Shown here one piece after another: positions 52,614-61,404 of a stretch of 64,000 nucleotides of DNA. The notes beneath the pieces are model-generated. The model was not told the origin of the DNA. It ran no database searches and saw nothing but the letters and a program-made list of their open reading frames with translations. The translations under genes were made by a program, and so were the position numbers. Location: assembly GCF_036327005.1 (NCBI RefSeq), contig NZ_JAUGZK010000015.1, positions 21,946-85,945 on the forward strand. Reading direction: 5' to 3'. The stretch is from Alkalimonas mucilaginosa (GTDB taxonomy: Bacteria; Pseudomonadota; Gammaproteobacteria; Enterobacterales; Alteromonadaceae). The stretch's first letter is position 1. Each line of letters starts with the position of its first letter.

Positions 52614-53493
52614 GGATAGCTACCAGCAATTGGCAGCATTGCATCAGCAACACAGCCTGTCGCATGCCTTGTTGCTAAGCGGCAACCAGGGGCTTGGTAA
52701 ACACCTGCTGGCTGCAGAGTTGGTACAGTTGTTGTTATGTCAGTCTGAAACGTTACAAAAACCATGCGGTCAATGCAAAGCCTGTCAGTTGTACCAGGCT
52801 GGTCATCACCCCGATTTTTGGCAGGAAACTGACAGCGAGGGCCGAATTGGGGTGGATGCCGTGCGTCAATTGAGCCGGTTTTTTCATGAACATGCTCAGC
52901 AAGGAGGGGCCAGGGTAGCTGTATTACCCAAGGCTGAGCGCATGACAGAGGCTGCAGCCAATGCTTTGCTAAAAACGCTGGAAGAGCCTCCGCAACATGC
53001 TTATCTGATATTAACCAGTCATCAGCCGGCTCTGTTATTACCAACCATCCTGAGCCGTTGCCAGCAGTGGCCCTTAGCTGTGCGTCAGCCCGAACAGGCT
53101 ATCGGCTGGTTGCAGCAGCACAGCAAACAGCCGATACCAGCTTTGCTGAAATCGATGTCGGTTACGGCACCTTTGCAAGCGCTGGACTGGTTGCAGCATG
53201 GGCAGGCAGAGCAAGCAGCAGAAACCCTGCTACAGTTGGAAAGCTATGTTCAGGATGAAGCCGATATGATAGCTACGGTTCAACTGCTGCTGAAAAACCA
53301 GCATCTGCCGTTGTTACTTAGCTGGTTTATTGCTGAACGCGTACCTGAGCTGATGGACTATTTGCCACAGCGTTATTGGCAACTATTGCAGTCCTTTCAG
53401 CGCTGGTGCCGTGACGAACAGCAGCTTTTAGGGCAAAATAAGAGCCTGTCGCTAACGGCTTTACTGATAGAGCTAAAGCGTATTAAGGCTTGA
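52597..53493 (+). CDS. holB: HolB, DNA polymerase III delta' subunit
   Basis: HolB is the delta' subunit of the clamp loader that places the sliding clamp on DNA. The 298 residues have the AAA fold with a non-canonical P-loop (GNQGLGKHLLA), as usual for delta', the zinc motif CGQCKACQLYQAG with a preceding Cys, and the sensor and SRC-like segments (AANALLKTLEEPP, LSRCQQWPL). The ATG at 52597 gives the conserved N-terminus MLPWLEDSYQQL and lies within tmk; upstream in-frame starts are not supported. Confidence 0.93.
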   Translation: MLPWLEDSYQQLAALHQQHSLSHALLLSGNQGLGKHLLAAELVQLLLCQSETLQKPCGQCKACQLYQAGHHPDFWQETDSEGRIGVDAVRQLSRFFHEHAQQGGARVAVLPKAERMTEAAANALLKTLEEPPQHAYLILTSHQPALLLPTILSRCQQWPLAVRQPEQAIGWLQQHSKQPIPALLKSMSVTAPLQALDWLQHGQAEQAAETLLQLESYVQDEADMIATVQLLLKNQHLPLLLSWFIAERVPELMDYLPQRYWQLLQSFQRWCRDEQQLLGQNKSLSLTALLIELKRIKA

Positions 53494-53506
53494 TACGAGG
53501 TGGACG

Positions 53507-53833
53507 ATGGAAGAAATCCCACTGGATTTTATGGATATCAAAGAGTTGTATCGCTGCTACATGCCGTTTTTAAAGCAGGGCGGACTCTTTGTCCGTACTG
53601 CTAAGGCCTACAAGATGGGGCAGTCGCTTGCCTTGAATGTCACCTTACCGGATGCATTAGAGCCAATACTGGTGACGGGTAAAGTTGCCTGGGTTACCCC
53701 CCATGGCGCACAAAATGCCAGCCCGGCCGGAGTTGGTGTGGCTTTTATTGACGATAAGCACCATTTGAATGATCAAATTGTGAAGCTGGTAGCAGGTATG
53801 CAAGCCAGCCATGAGATCACCTATACCCTTTAG
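53507..53833 (+). CDS. pilZ: PilZ-domain protein (type IV pilus type)
   Basis: This 108-residue PilZ protein is of the sort encoded after holB in many gammaproteobacteria, needed for type IV pilus assembly. The N-terminus lacks the RxxxR motif used to bind cyclic di-GMP, as in Pseudomonas PilZ, so it probably does not bind the messenger. The core reads GGLFVRTAKAYKMGQ, GKVAWVTPHGAQNA and GVGVAFIDD. GAGGTGGACG provides the ribosome binding site. It lies between holB and tatD on the same strand. Confidence 0.9.
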   Translation: MEEIPLDFMDIKELYRCYMPFLKQGGLFVRTAKAYKMGQSLALNVTLPDALEPILVTGKVAWVTPHGAQNASPAGVGVAFIDDKHHLNDQIVKLVAGMQASHEITYTL

Positions 53834-53850
53834 TTGTTACAGGACTTGCT

Positions 53851-54636
53851 GTGTTTGTAGATTCACATTGTCATCTTGACCGCCTTGAGTGGGACAAGCT
53901 AAAACTTGAGTTGCCTGAAGTACTGGAAAATGCGCGCCGCGCTGGTGTACAGCATATGCTTTGTGTCTCAGTCAGTTTGCAGGAATTTGCCGCCATGGCT
54001 GAACTGGTAGCACCTTACCCTATGGTTTCGGTTTCCTGTGGCGAGCACCCGCTGCATCAAACGGACGCACTTGATCCTGAGTTGTTACTGTCGCTGTGCC
54101 AACAACAAAAAGTGGTGGCAGTGGGCGAGACTGGCCTTGACTACTTCTATGCCCCTGACAGCAAAGCCACACAGCAGGAAGCTTTTGTTCAGCACTTGCA
54201 AGTTGGCTGTCAGCTACGTAAACCAGTGATTATTCATACCCGTGATGCCAGCACCGATACGCTGGCTTTGATGCGATCCGAGCAGGCCTACCAGGCAGGC
54301 GGTGTGCTGCACTGCTTTACAGAAAGTTGGGGTATGGCTAAGGCGGCTATGGATATGGGGTTTTATATTTCTATCTCTGGCATCATGACCTTTAAAAATG
54401 CGGTGGAACTGCGTGAGGTGGTCAAAAAGTTGCCGCTGGATGCACTGCTGATTGAAACAGACTCGCCTTATCTTGCTCCGGTACCGCACCGGGGGAAAAC
54501 CAATCAGCCCGCCTATGTGGCCGATGTTGCTGCAGCCATTGCAGAACTAAAAGGAATCTCTATCGAGCAACTGGCTCAACAAACCACGGCTAATTTTTAC
54601 CGCTTATTTGGTGGTATTCAACCCCAAAATTCATAA
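53851..54636 (+). CDS. TatD-family metal-dependent hydrolase (YcfH type)
   Basis: This 261-residue TIM-barrel hydrolase of the TatD family resembles YcfH, the member encoded next to holB. It has the N-terminal metal motif DSHCHLDR, the later IHTRDA and LHCFTES, and TDSPYLAPVPHRGK. A nuclease or D-tyrosyl-type activity is reported for relatives; the true substrate is open. The start is a GTG at 53851 with AGGA upstream, beginning the conserved FVDSHCHLD. A hairpin follows immediately. Confidence 0.92.
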   Translation: MFVDSHCHLDRLEWDKLKLELPEVLENARRAGVQHMLCVSVSLQEFAAMAELVAPYPMVSVSCGEHPLHQTDALDPELLLSLCQQQKVVAVGETGLDYFYAPDSKATQQEAFVQHLQVGCQLRKPVIIHTRDASTDTLALMRSEQAYQAGGVLHCFTESWGMAKAAMDMGFYISISGIMTFKNAVELREVVKKLPLDALLIETDSPYLAPVPHRGKTNQPAYVADVAAAIAELKGISIEQLAQQTTANFYRLFGGIQPQNS

Positions 54637-54667
54637 AAAAAGGCCCAGAACTAATCCTGTTCTGGGC
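54635..54667 (-). terminator. Terminator-like hairpin oriented to the left after tatD
   Basis: GCCCAGAAC and GTTCTGGGC (54643-54651 and 54659-54667) flank a short loop. Seven A residues precede it on the plus strand, so the T-tract serves minus-strand transcription. Rightward, after tatD, no T-tract follows. A second hairpin, GGCTCAT-CGGGA-ATGAGCC, lies at 54678-54696. Confidence 0.55.
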
Positions 54668-55093
54668 TCAGGGGAATGGCTCATCGGGAATGAGCCGTGC
54701 GCTATCGAAAACAATTACCAAGGAGAAACTGTAATCAAGTGTAGTAACTTTGATGCAGTTTTTCCTGCGGAGTTCCCGATATGTTTTGTGTGGTTTTTAG
54801 GGACTTGCCCCCAGCTTGCTAAGAGCTTATCCCCAGTTTATCCTCTGAATAAGCGGCCATTCCTCACTTGTTGCTAATTTTGTGACAGCTGAAAACTTGG
54901 TTTTTAATAGCTTAACTTTGTGAGTTAATGTTTTTTTATAGAAATAAAGTCTAAAAAAACCGCCGGAAAGTCACTTGCTTTCAGTTTCATATCATGTTTA
55001 TTTAAGTTCAGGCTTAGCTTAAGTTATTGATTTTATCAAATAAAGGAACAACAATACTTGCTATTGCAATAAAATATGGTTCCAGGAGCTGTT
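54668..55093. other. Non-coding AT-rich region between tatD and the quinone oxidoreductase
   Basis: This 426-base stretch has no convincing gene on either strand. It contains a second hairpin (54678-54696), AT-rich blocks around 54900-54960 and 55000-55080 that probably hold the promoter of the next gene, and a single DnaA-box-like TTATCCCCA (54827). A leftward terminator at its left end suggests that a short RNA could be made from the minus strand. Confidence 0.4.
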
Positions 55094-56152
55094 ATGGCCG
55101 AAGCCGCTTTGATACGAACCGGATTACCAGCACAGATGCGATGCATCGAAGTGCTGGAGCCGGGCAAGCACAGCCGCTTGCAATTTTCCCGACAGCCGTT
55201 GCCAGAGTTGGCTTGCGGGCAAGTGCTGATACAAGTAGCAGCCGCAGGGGTAAACCGGGCCGATTTAATGCAGCGTCGAGGCCTGTATCCAGCTATGCCG
55301 GATGAAAGTCCAACCCTGGGTTTGGAAGTGAGTGGGGTGGTGGTGGCTGCCGCCGAACCGGAGTTAGCTGGTTGGTTGGGCAAAGAAGTAATGGCTTTGG
55401 TGCCCGGAGGCGGCTATGCTGAGTATGTACGGGTGCCTGCAGCTCATGTCATGCCAGTACCGCAAGGCTGGGACCTGATTCAGGCTGCAGCAACCCCGGA
55501 GGTGTTTTTAACGGCCTATCAGCTCTTGTTTAGTATTGGGCAATTGCAACCTGGGCAACGGGTATTACTGCATGCTGGTGCCAGTGGTGTTGGTACTGCT
55601 GCTATTCAGCTGGCCAAGGCGCGTGGTGCAGAAGTGGCAGTGACAGTTGGCTCGGATGAAAAAGCGCAGTGTTGTCTTGCATTGGGAGCGGAGCTAGCGA
55701 TCAACTATCGGCAGCAGGATTTTGTCGAAGTGCTCAGACAGCAATGGCCAGCCGGGGTGGATCTGATTTTGGATCCTGTCGCCGGTGATTACATCGCAAA
55801 GAATGCCGCTTTATTGGCTATGGATGCCAAAGTGGTTATTTACGCGATGATGGCAGGGCGACAGGCTGAGCTTGATTTTGCACCCTGGTTTCGTAAAAGA
55901 GCACAGCTGATTTGGTCGACGCTGCGAAATCGCAGCCATGATTACAAAGCGGGTTTGGTGCAAGCTTTGCTGGCTGATTTTGCGGCGAGCTTTGCTGCTG
56001 GCAACATCCGACCGAAACTGGATCGGGTGCTGTGCTGGACTCAGGCAGAGCCGGCGCATCAGCTGTTAGCAACCAATCAGACCATAGGAAAAGTAGTGTT
56101 ACAGATCGCGGGAGCCGATCCGGCTGCTACACTTGATTCTGGCATAAGCTAA
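55094..56152 (+). CDS. NAD(P)H-quinone oxidoreductase, PIG3/QOR type
   Basis: This 352-residue zinc-free medium-chain reductase of the PIG3/QOR group reduces quinones or enones with NADPH. It has AGVNRADLMQRRGLYP near the N-terminus, the nucleotide-binding LLHAGASGVGTAAIQLAKA and a typical DPVAGDY segment; the catalytic zinc Cys of alcohol dehydrogenases are absent. The ATG at 55094 follows AGGAG by five bases and is preferred to 55076. Family members often begin near MRCIEV, so the first 14 residues may be an extension. Confidence 0.88.
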   Translation: MAEAALIRTGLPAQMRCIEVLEPGKHSRLQFSRQPLPELACGQVLIQVAAAGVNRADLMQRRGLYPAMPDESPTLGLEVSGVVVAAAEPELAGWLGKEVMALVPGGGYAEYVRVPAAHVMPVPQGWDLIQAAATPEVFLTAYQLLFSIGQLQPGQRVLLHAGASGVGTAAIQLAKARGAEVAVTVGSDEKAQCCLALGAELAINYRQQDFVEVLRQQWPAGVDLILDPVAGDYIAKNAALLAMDAKVVIYAMMAGRQAELDFAPWFRKRAQLIWSTLRNRSHDYKAGLVQALLADFAASFAAGNIRPKLDRVLCWTQAEPAHQLLATNQTIGKVVLQIAGADPAATLDSGIS

Positions 56153-56165
56153 GGAACTAACGGCT

Positions 56166-57644
56166 ATGAACTTGGGAAAGATTGCCAAGTCCAGTTACAG
56201 CAAAGCTGTACAATCCATCATTCGTAAGATTTGTGATCAGACCGATGTACAGGACTCTCTGTATGAGCAGGCCTTACGGTATTTTATTGATGCAGATAAA
56301 CAACAAGAGCAGCAGATGGCTGCTGAACAAGAGGCATTTTTATTTCGTCAGCGTCTGCAACAGGTTTCTGGCGCTGATCAGGCCAAAATCGAGCAGCGCT
56401 TGCAGCAGGCGGAGAAAAGCCTTACCAGTCTGAGTCAGGGGATGGAAGAGGTGCGCTTGGCCAGGCTGTCACAGTTAAAAGAGCTGTGCTATGGCATCTT
56501 GGAGATGGTGCAGGGTGCCGACTTTGATGAGACCAACTTACTGACAGCGAAAATGCTGGGGACTATTCAACTGCTGTCACCCACTGAGGGTAAGCAGATA
56601 GCTCGCAGTAATCAGCAAAGCAAGCACTTGTACAAGGCTGTGCTGGCGTTACGTTTACTCGACCGCCTGTTGTTGGATGCGCAAATCACCAACAGCTATG
56701 TATTAAAACGTTACCAAAACAACCAGGCTCGTGAGATTGAAGTGACCGGCGGCCGTACCTATCAGCCATTCCGTGATGATGTTCAGATCCCTTTGCTGCT
56801 GGCGGCATTGGTACAGGATATTGGCCAGCAGCACCCGGAAGCGCAACTGATTTTGCGGGGTGCTGATCAGACGCTGGATGAGTTTCGTGTGTTGGACAAT
56901 GCAGAGCGCGTTGCCATGCTGCAGACTAATTATAAAGAAAGTCTGAAGTTTTTAACTCAGGCGCTAGGCAAAGACAAATACATAGGTAACAGCAAAGAGG
57001 AGCGTAGCTGGTTTGAACGCAATGAGCAGGAAAAACTGGGGTTTATGGTCACTTTGTTGAAAAACTCCATTAAACCCGAACAAGGTATTGGTAATTTACT
57101 GAAAATACCGCAAATCTATACCTCGGTGGTTTTATCCACCAAGCAAAACTACAGTTACGAAAGCCTGCCTAAAGTTGGCCTGGTGATTGATAAAGCGGTT
57201 GAAAAAGGCATGTGCAGCAAAGCCGCCGCCGACGCGTTAATGCAAATCACCGGAGTTTTTCCACAAGGTTACGGTATTACCTATATTCCAAAAGATTCAG
57301 ATCGGCAGGACTTGGATCGTTACGAGTATGCCATAGTTACCTCTTTGTACCCGCCTCATCCCAATGTACCTATCTGCCGGATAGTGACCCGTAATTTGTC
57401 GTATCAAATTTCGGTTATGGGCTGCACTGTGCGGGTAGAGAATAACTTGTTCTTTCCGCCGGCCAGGAAAAAACTGGAGAAAATCAAGCCTGAGCGACTT
57501 AAAGAGATCCTGATGAAGCTGGTATCAAACTTTGAAGAACGAAAAGACATGGATCTGATCCCAAAGTGCTGGCATCCAGGGGAGTATTTTTCTTATGCCC
57601 GCAACCAGAACTTATGGAACAAGGCGATTAACCAAAACTTTTAA
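56166..57644 (+). CDS. Unknown protein, possible degenerate HD-GYP domain
   Basis: I do not recognise this 492-residue soluble protein by name. A helical N-terminal half with Gln-rich coiled-coil character (about 40-90) precedes a region where LAALVQDIGQQHPEA resembles the HDIGK motif of HD-GYP phosphodiesterases with the His replaced by Gln. The C-terminal ITGVFPQGYGITYIPKD then a NVPICRIVTRN segment resembles the strand region that follows HD-GYP domains. If so it is catalytically dead. The stop overlaps the stop of the convergent MFS gene. Confidence 0.65.
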   Translation: MNLGKIAKSSYSKAVQSIIRKICDQTDVQDSLYEQALRYFIDADKQQEQQMAAEQEAFLFRQRLQQVSGADQAKIEQRLQQAEKSLTSLSQGMEEVRLARLSQLKELCYGILEMVQGADFDETNLLTAKMLGTIQLLSPTEGKQIARSNQQSKHLYKAVLALRLLDRLLLDAQITNSYVLKRYQNNQAREIEVTGGRTYQPFRDDVQIPLLLAALVQDIGQQHPEAQLILRGADQTLDEFRVLDNAERVAMLQTNYKESLKFLTQALGKDKYIGNSKEERSWFERNEQEKLGFMVTLLKNSIKPEQGIGNLLKIPQIYTSVVLSTKQNYSYESLPKVGLVIDKAVEKGMCSKAAADALMQITGVFPQGYGITYIPKDSDRQDLDRYEYAIVTSLYPPHPNVPICRIVTRNLSYQISVMGCTVRVENNLFFPPARKKLEKIKPERLKEILMKLVSNFEERKDMDLIPKCWHPGEYFSYARNQNLWNKAINQNF

Positions 57645-59164
57645 TCGCCTTTATCCTGCTGCTGCCGTTTAGCCAGCCTGCTGACAATGGTATCTTCTGC
57701 ATCTTCAGCATCCGTTGCCGCCTGGTGTTGCTCCGGGGGAGCTGCGGTCGTGTTAGCAGCGACAGTTGTTTCTGACTGAGCTGGTTCGGCCTGCTCTGGT
57801 ACTACCGCGCTATCCTCAGCACTCGCCGCCTCAGTACTTGCCGCCTCGGTACTAACCGTTGTATCGCCTTGCGCTGGCTCTGTTTTCGGCTCCAGCATCT
57901 GCTCCTGCACCATTTGCTCATCAACCCGGGGATCCAGTGCTGCCGCTAAAGGTGATGAGAACACATCACTGGACGCCATCACATAATCGTCGGATTGTTG
58001 CGCCGCGACAATGCGTGCGGCTTGTTTCTGGCTGTAATTCACCCGCTGCAGCCTTAAAAATAAGGTAAAACTGCACAAGGCCATAAAGCCATACAGCATG
58101 AAATTGCCTAGCAGTTGCATTAAAGCCGAGGCCAGCAAAGGACCAAAACAGGCACCAAGACCAAAGGTGAGCAAGAGAACAGCCGATAAGGCGACCCGCT
58201 CACTTTGCTCTGCATGTTGGTTGGCCAGGGCAGTAGCCACCGGATACAGCGAGAAAGCCAAAAAGCCAAAACAAAACGTAGCCAGCAACAGCAAGGTCCC
58301 GCTGAGTGGCAACAATGCCAATATCAGTACAACGATGGTTAGCAGAGCGCTGTTGGTTCGAAGTAAGCGACTGCGTGGAATGCGATCGGATAGCTTACCC
58401 ATTGGCCACTGTGCCAGTAAGCCGGCGATGATGGTGACTGACATAAACAAGGCCACCTTTTCATTCGGTAAGCCGGTATTGCTGATGTAAGCCGGTGCCA
58501 GGCCATAAAAGGCGCCAACAATGATGCCGGCTACGGTGATGGTGGTCAGTGATTGTGGCATGCGCCGCCAGAAGGTAGTAATTTGCAGCGGTGCTGAATG
58601 CAGCGGAGCCGGGTGGATGCGCCGGGTAATGCCAATAGGCACAATAGACAGAGCAAAACCAATGGCTACCAGCAGTAAGGGCTCCAGGCCGAGCTCAGGG
58701 AAAGAGCCAATCACCAGCTGGCCAGCGACCATGCCAAAATACGACACGATCATGTAACTGGCAAACACCGTACCGCGCTGGTGGTTGTCGGCCTGCTCAT
58801 TCAGCCAGCTTTCCAGCACCATGTATTGGCACATCATGCCCATGCCGACCAGAAAACGCAGCAGCAGCCAGAAAGTCAGATCGGGGATCAGGCCATGGCC
58901 CAATGCCGAAGCGGTAACCACGCCAGCACTGGCAACAAAAGCCCGGATATGACCAACCCGGGCAATCAGCTTATGGCCAACTTTAGAGCCCAGCACCAGG
59001 CCCAGGTAATAAAAAGACATCAGAGCACCAATCCACAGCGGATCGACCTGCTCTTTGGCCAGGAACAGACCCAGGTAGGTGGTGAGCAAACCGGCTCCGA
59101 GCACCATTAAAAAGGTGGAGAAGTACAGGGAAGAAAAAGCCCTGATGGTTCCGGTTTGCTGCAT
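57641..59164 (-). CDS. MFS transporter (YcaD-like) with long acidic C-terminal tail
   Basis: This major facilitator protein has about 390 residues of 12 membrane helices, including WIGALMSFYYLGLVLGSKVG and GKLSDRIPRSRLLRTN, the loop 2-3 and 8-9 type signatures, similar to the YcaD group. A hydrophilic tail of about 115 residues follows, rich in Ala, Thr, Glu and Gln with repeated STEAA units, absent from typical members. The substrate is unknown. It lies downstream of metG on the same strand, 24 bases after it, and may be co-transcribed. Confidence 0.85.
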   Translation of the reverse strand: MQQTGTIRAFSSLYFSTFLMVLGAGLLTTYLGLFLAKEQVDPLWIGALMSFYYLGLVLGSKVGHKLIARVGHIRAFVASAGVVTASALGHGLIPDLTFWLLLRFLVGMGMMCQYMVLESWLNEQADNHQRGTVFASYMIVSYFGMVAGQLVIGSFPELGLEPLLLVAIGFALSIVPIGITRRIHPAPLHSAPLQITTFWRRMPQSLTTITVAGIIVGAFYGLAPAYISNTGLPNEKVALFMSVTIIAGLLAQWPMGKLSDRIPRSRLLRTNSALLTIVVLILALLPLSGTLLLLATFCFGFLAFSLYPVATALANQHAEQSERVALSAVLLLTFGLGACFGPLLASALMQLLGNFMLYGFMALCSFTLFLRLQRVNYSQKQAARIVAAQQSDDYVMASSDVFSSPLAAALDPRVDEQMVQEQMLEPKTEPAQGDTTVSTEAASTEAASAEDSAVVPEQAEPAQSETTVAANTTAAPPEQHQAATDAEDAEDTIVSRLAKRQQQDKGD

Positions 59165-59188
59165 AACGGCTCCCTGTTCTGGTTGGGT

Positions 59189-61243
59189 TTATTTAACGCG
59201 CATGCCGGCGGTGGCACCACTGTCCGGGGATAAAATAAACAGCTCGCTGCCGCCAGGGCCTGCCGCCAGTACCATGCCTTCGGACAGGCCAAAGCGCATC
59301 TTACGTGGTGCCAGGTTGGCCACCATCACGGTATAGCGGCCGATTAAATCCGCCGGCTCGTACGCTGACTTTATACCAGCAAAGACCTGACGTGTTTCGC
59401 TGCCAATATCCAGCTCCAATCGGATCAGCTTATCAGCGCCTTCAACCGGCTCGGCGTGTGCAATGCGTGCTACCCGCAAGTCAATCTTAGCAAAATCATC
59501 AATGCTGATGGTGTCGGCTATCGGTTCAATCGCTTGCACTGGCTTTGCTGCATCTGTTTTAGTGGCAGTTTTTGCCGGCGCTGTTTGGTCCGCTTGCGGT
59601 TGCAGGTTTTCTTTCGAGGCTTCCAGCATGGCAGCTACTTTTGCGGGTTCTACCCGTTGCATCAGTGCTTTGAATGGCTCAATCCTGTGGTTAAGCAAGG
59701 CTTGCTGGTAATTGTGCCAGCCGAAATTATCCTGCAAAAATGCCTGAGATTGCGCGGTCATCTGTGGTAATACCGGGCTTAAATAGTGCATCAGCACCCG
59801 GAACAGGTTCAGTCCCATCGAGCAAACGTCGTGGGCTTCCTGCTGCTTGCTGTCATCTTTGACCAGCACCCAGGGTGCTTTGGCATCGATGTACTGATTG
59901 GCTTTATCAGCCAGTGCCATAATATCGCGGATAGCGCGGGCGTAGTCGCGCTTTTCGTAATGGCTGGCAATACGCTCACCGGCGGCGGTGAACTCGCTGA
60001 ACAGCTCAGGCTCAGCCAGGCTGCCGGCCAGGGTGCTGTCAAAACGCTTGGTGATAAAGCCGGCGCAGCGGCTGGCGATGTTCACCACTTTACCCACCAG
60101 ATCGGCATTCACTTTTTGGGCAAAATCATCCAGGTTTAAATCCAGATCGGTAATAGCAGCGGTTAGTTTGGACGCAAAATAATAGCGCAGGTACTCCGGG
60201 TTTAAGTGATCCAGGTAAGTGCGGGCTTTGATAAAGGTACCCTTGGACTTGGACATCTTGGCACCATTGACGGTGACAAAACCATGGGCATAAACCGCAT
60301 TTGGTTTACGAAAACCAGCGCCTTCCAGCATGGCGGGCCAAAACAGGCTGTGGAAATAGATAATGTCTTTGCCAATAAAGTGGTAGACCTCAGCCGTTGA
60401 GTCTTTGGACCAGAACGCATCAAAATCAAGACCTTGTTGTTGGCACAAGGCTTTAAAACTGGCCAGGTAGCCGATAGGGGCATCCAGCCAGACATAGAAA
60501 AACTTGTTAGGAGCGCCCGGAATTTCAAAGCCAAAGTAGGGGGCATCCCGGCTGATATCCCACATCTGCAAGCCATCGGTAAACCATTCCTGCAGTTTAT
60601 TGGCCATTTCCTCCTGCAAGGAGCCGCTGCGGGTCCAGTCTTTCAGCATCTGCTCAAAAGCAGGCAAATCAAAAAAGAAATGCTCGCTGTCTTTTAATAC
60701 CGGCGTAGCACCGGAAATCACCGAGCGTGGATTTTTCACATCGGTCGGGCTGTAAGTGGCGCCGCAGACATCACAGCTGTCGCCATTTTGATCCAGCGCA
60801 CCGCACTTCGGGCAATCGCCTTTGATAAAGCGGTCCGGCAAGAACATTTGTTTTTCCGGGTCAAACAACTGGCTGATGGTTTTGCGCTTGATATGACCTG
60901 CTGCATCCAGTCGCTGATAAATCAGATTGGCCAGTTCCTGGTTTTCCGGGCTGTGGGTGGAGTGGTATTGATCAAAGGCAACGCCAAACTCCTGAAAATC
61001 TGCCTGATGTTCAATGCTGGTCTGGGCAATCATCTGTTCCGGGCTGATGCCTTGCTGCTGGGCTTTCAGCATGATGGGAGTGCCATGGGCATCGTCGGCA
61101 CACACGTAGTAGCACTCATGGCCGCGACCTTTTTGAAAGCGCGACCAGATATCGGTCTGAATGTATTCCAGCAGGTGGCCAAGGTGGATTGGACCATTGG
61201 CATAAGGCAAAGCACTGGTGATCAGGATCTGGCGTTTCGACAT
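59189..61243 (-). CDS. metG: MetG, methionyl-tRNA synthetase
   Basis: MetG charges initiator and elongator tRNA-Met. The ATG at 61243 gives 684 residues starting MSKRQILITSALPYANG, with HLGH at 20-23, four zinc Cys (144, 147, 157, 160), the KMSKSKGT motif and a C-terminal tRNA-binding EMAP/Trbp111-type domain (about 580-684: DFAKIDLRVARI). E. coli MetG has 677 residues. The frame is open to 61399, but that extension is not conserved; AAGAG lies before the chosen ATG. It diverges from apbC, the usual neighbour. Confidence 0.97.
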   Translation of the reverse strand: MSKRQILITSALPYANGPIHLGHLLEYIQTDIWSRFQKGRGHECYYVCADDAHGTPIMLKAQQQGISPEQMIAQTSIEHQADFQEFGVAFDQYHSTHSPENQELANLIYQRLDAAGHIKRKTISQLFDPEKQMFLPDRFIKGDCPKCGALDQNGDSCDVCGATYSPTDVKNPRSVISGATPVLKDSEHFFFDLPAFEQMLKDWTRSGSLQEEMANKLQEWFTDGLQMWDISRDAPYFGFEIPGAPNKFFYVWLDAPIGYLASFKALCQQQGLDFDAFWSKDSTAEVYHFIGKDIIYFHSLFWPAMLEGAGFRKPNAVYAHGFVTVNGAKMSKSKGTFIKARTYLDHLNPEYLRYYFASKLTAAITDLDLNLDDFAQKVNADLVGKVVNIASRCAGFITKRFDSTLAGSLAEPELFSEFTAAGERIASHYEKRDYARAIRDIMALADKANQYIDAKAPWVLVKDDSKQQEAHDVCSMGLNLFRVLMHYLSPVLPQMTAQSQAFLQDNFGWHNYQQALLNHRIEPFKALMQRVEPAKVAAMLEASKENLQPQADQTAPAKTATKTDAAKPVQAIEPIADTISIDDFAKIDLRVARIAHAEPVEGADKLIRLELDIGSETRQVFAGIKSAYEPADLIGRYTVMVANLAPRKMRFGLSEGMVLAAGPGGSELFILSPDSGATAGMRVK

Positions 61244-61404
61244 CGATGATAACTCTTGGCAAAATACAGGAAAATTAATGGATGGATGATACAATACCTG
61301 CGGCATAATCGCATCCCATTGGGAGCCGATACCGCCTAAAAAGTGCTTTGTTTTACAAAGTAACCCAAAGCAAGGCACAAAAAAGTAGAAAAGGAACAAG
61401 CTGC

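Noticed and set aside
54827..54835. TTATCCCCA as a DnaA box or replication origin
   Set aside because: A single near-match without a cluster of boxes, an unwinding element or dnaA nearby.
54608..54877. Open frame of 89 codons after tatD
   Set aside because: Its start lies inside tatD, the composition is not protein-like, and it crosses two hairpins.
61244..61399. 52-residue N-terminal extension of metG
   Set aside because: Not conserved and overlaps the apbC leader; the ATG at 61243 gives the standard MetG start.
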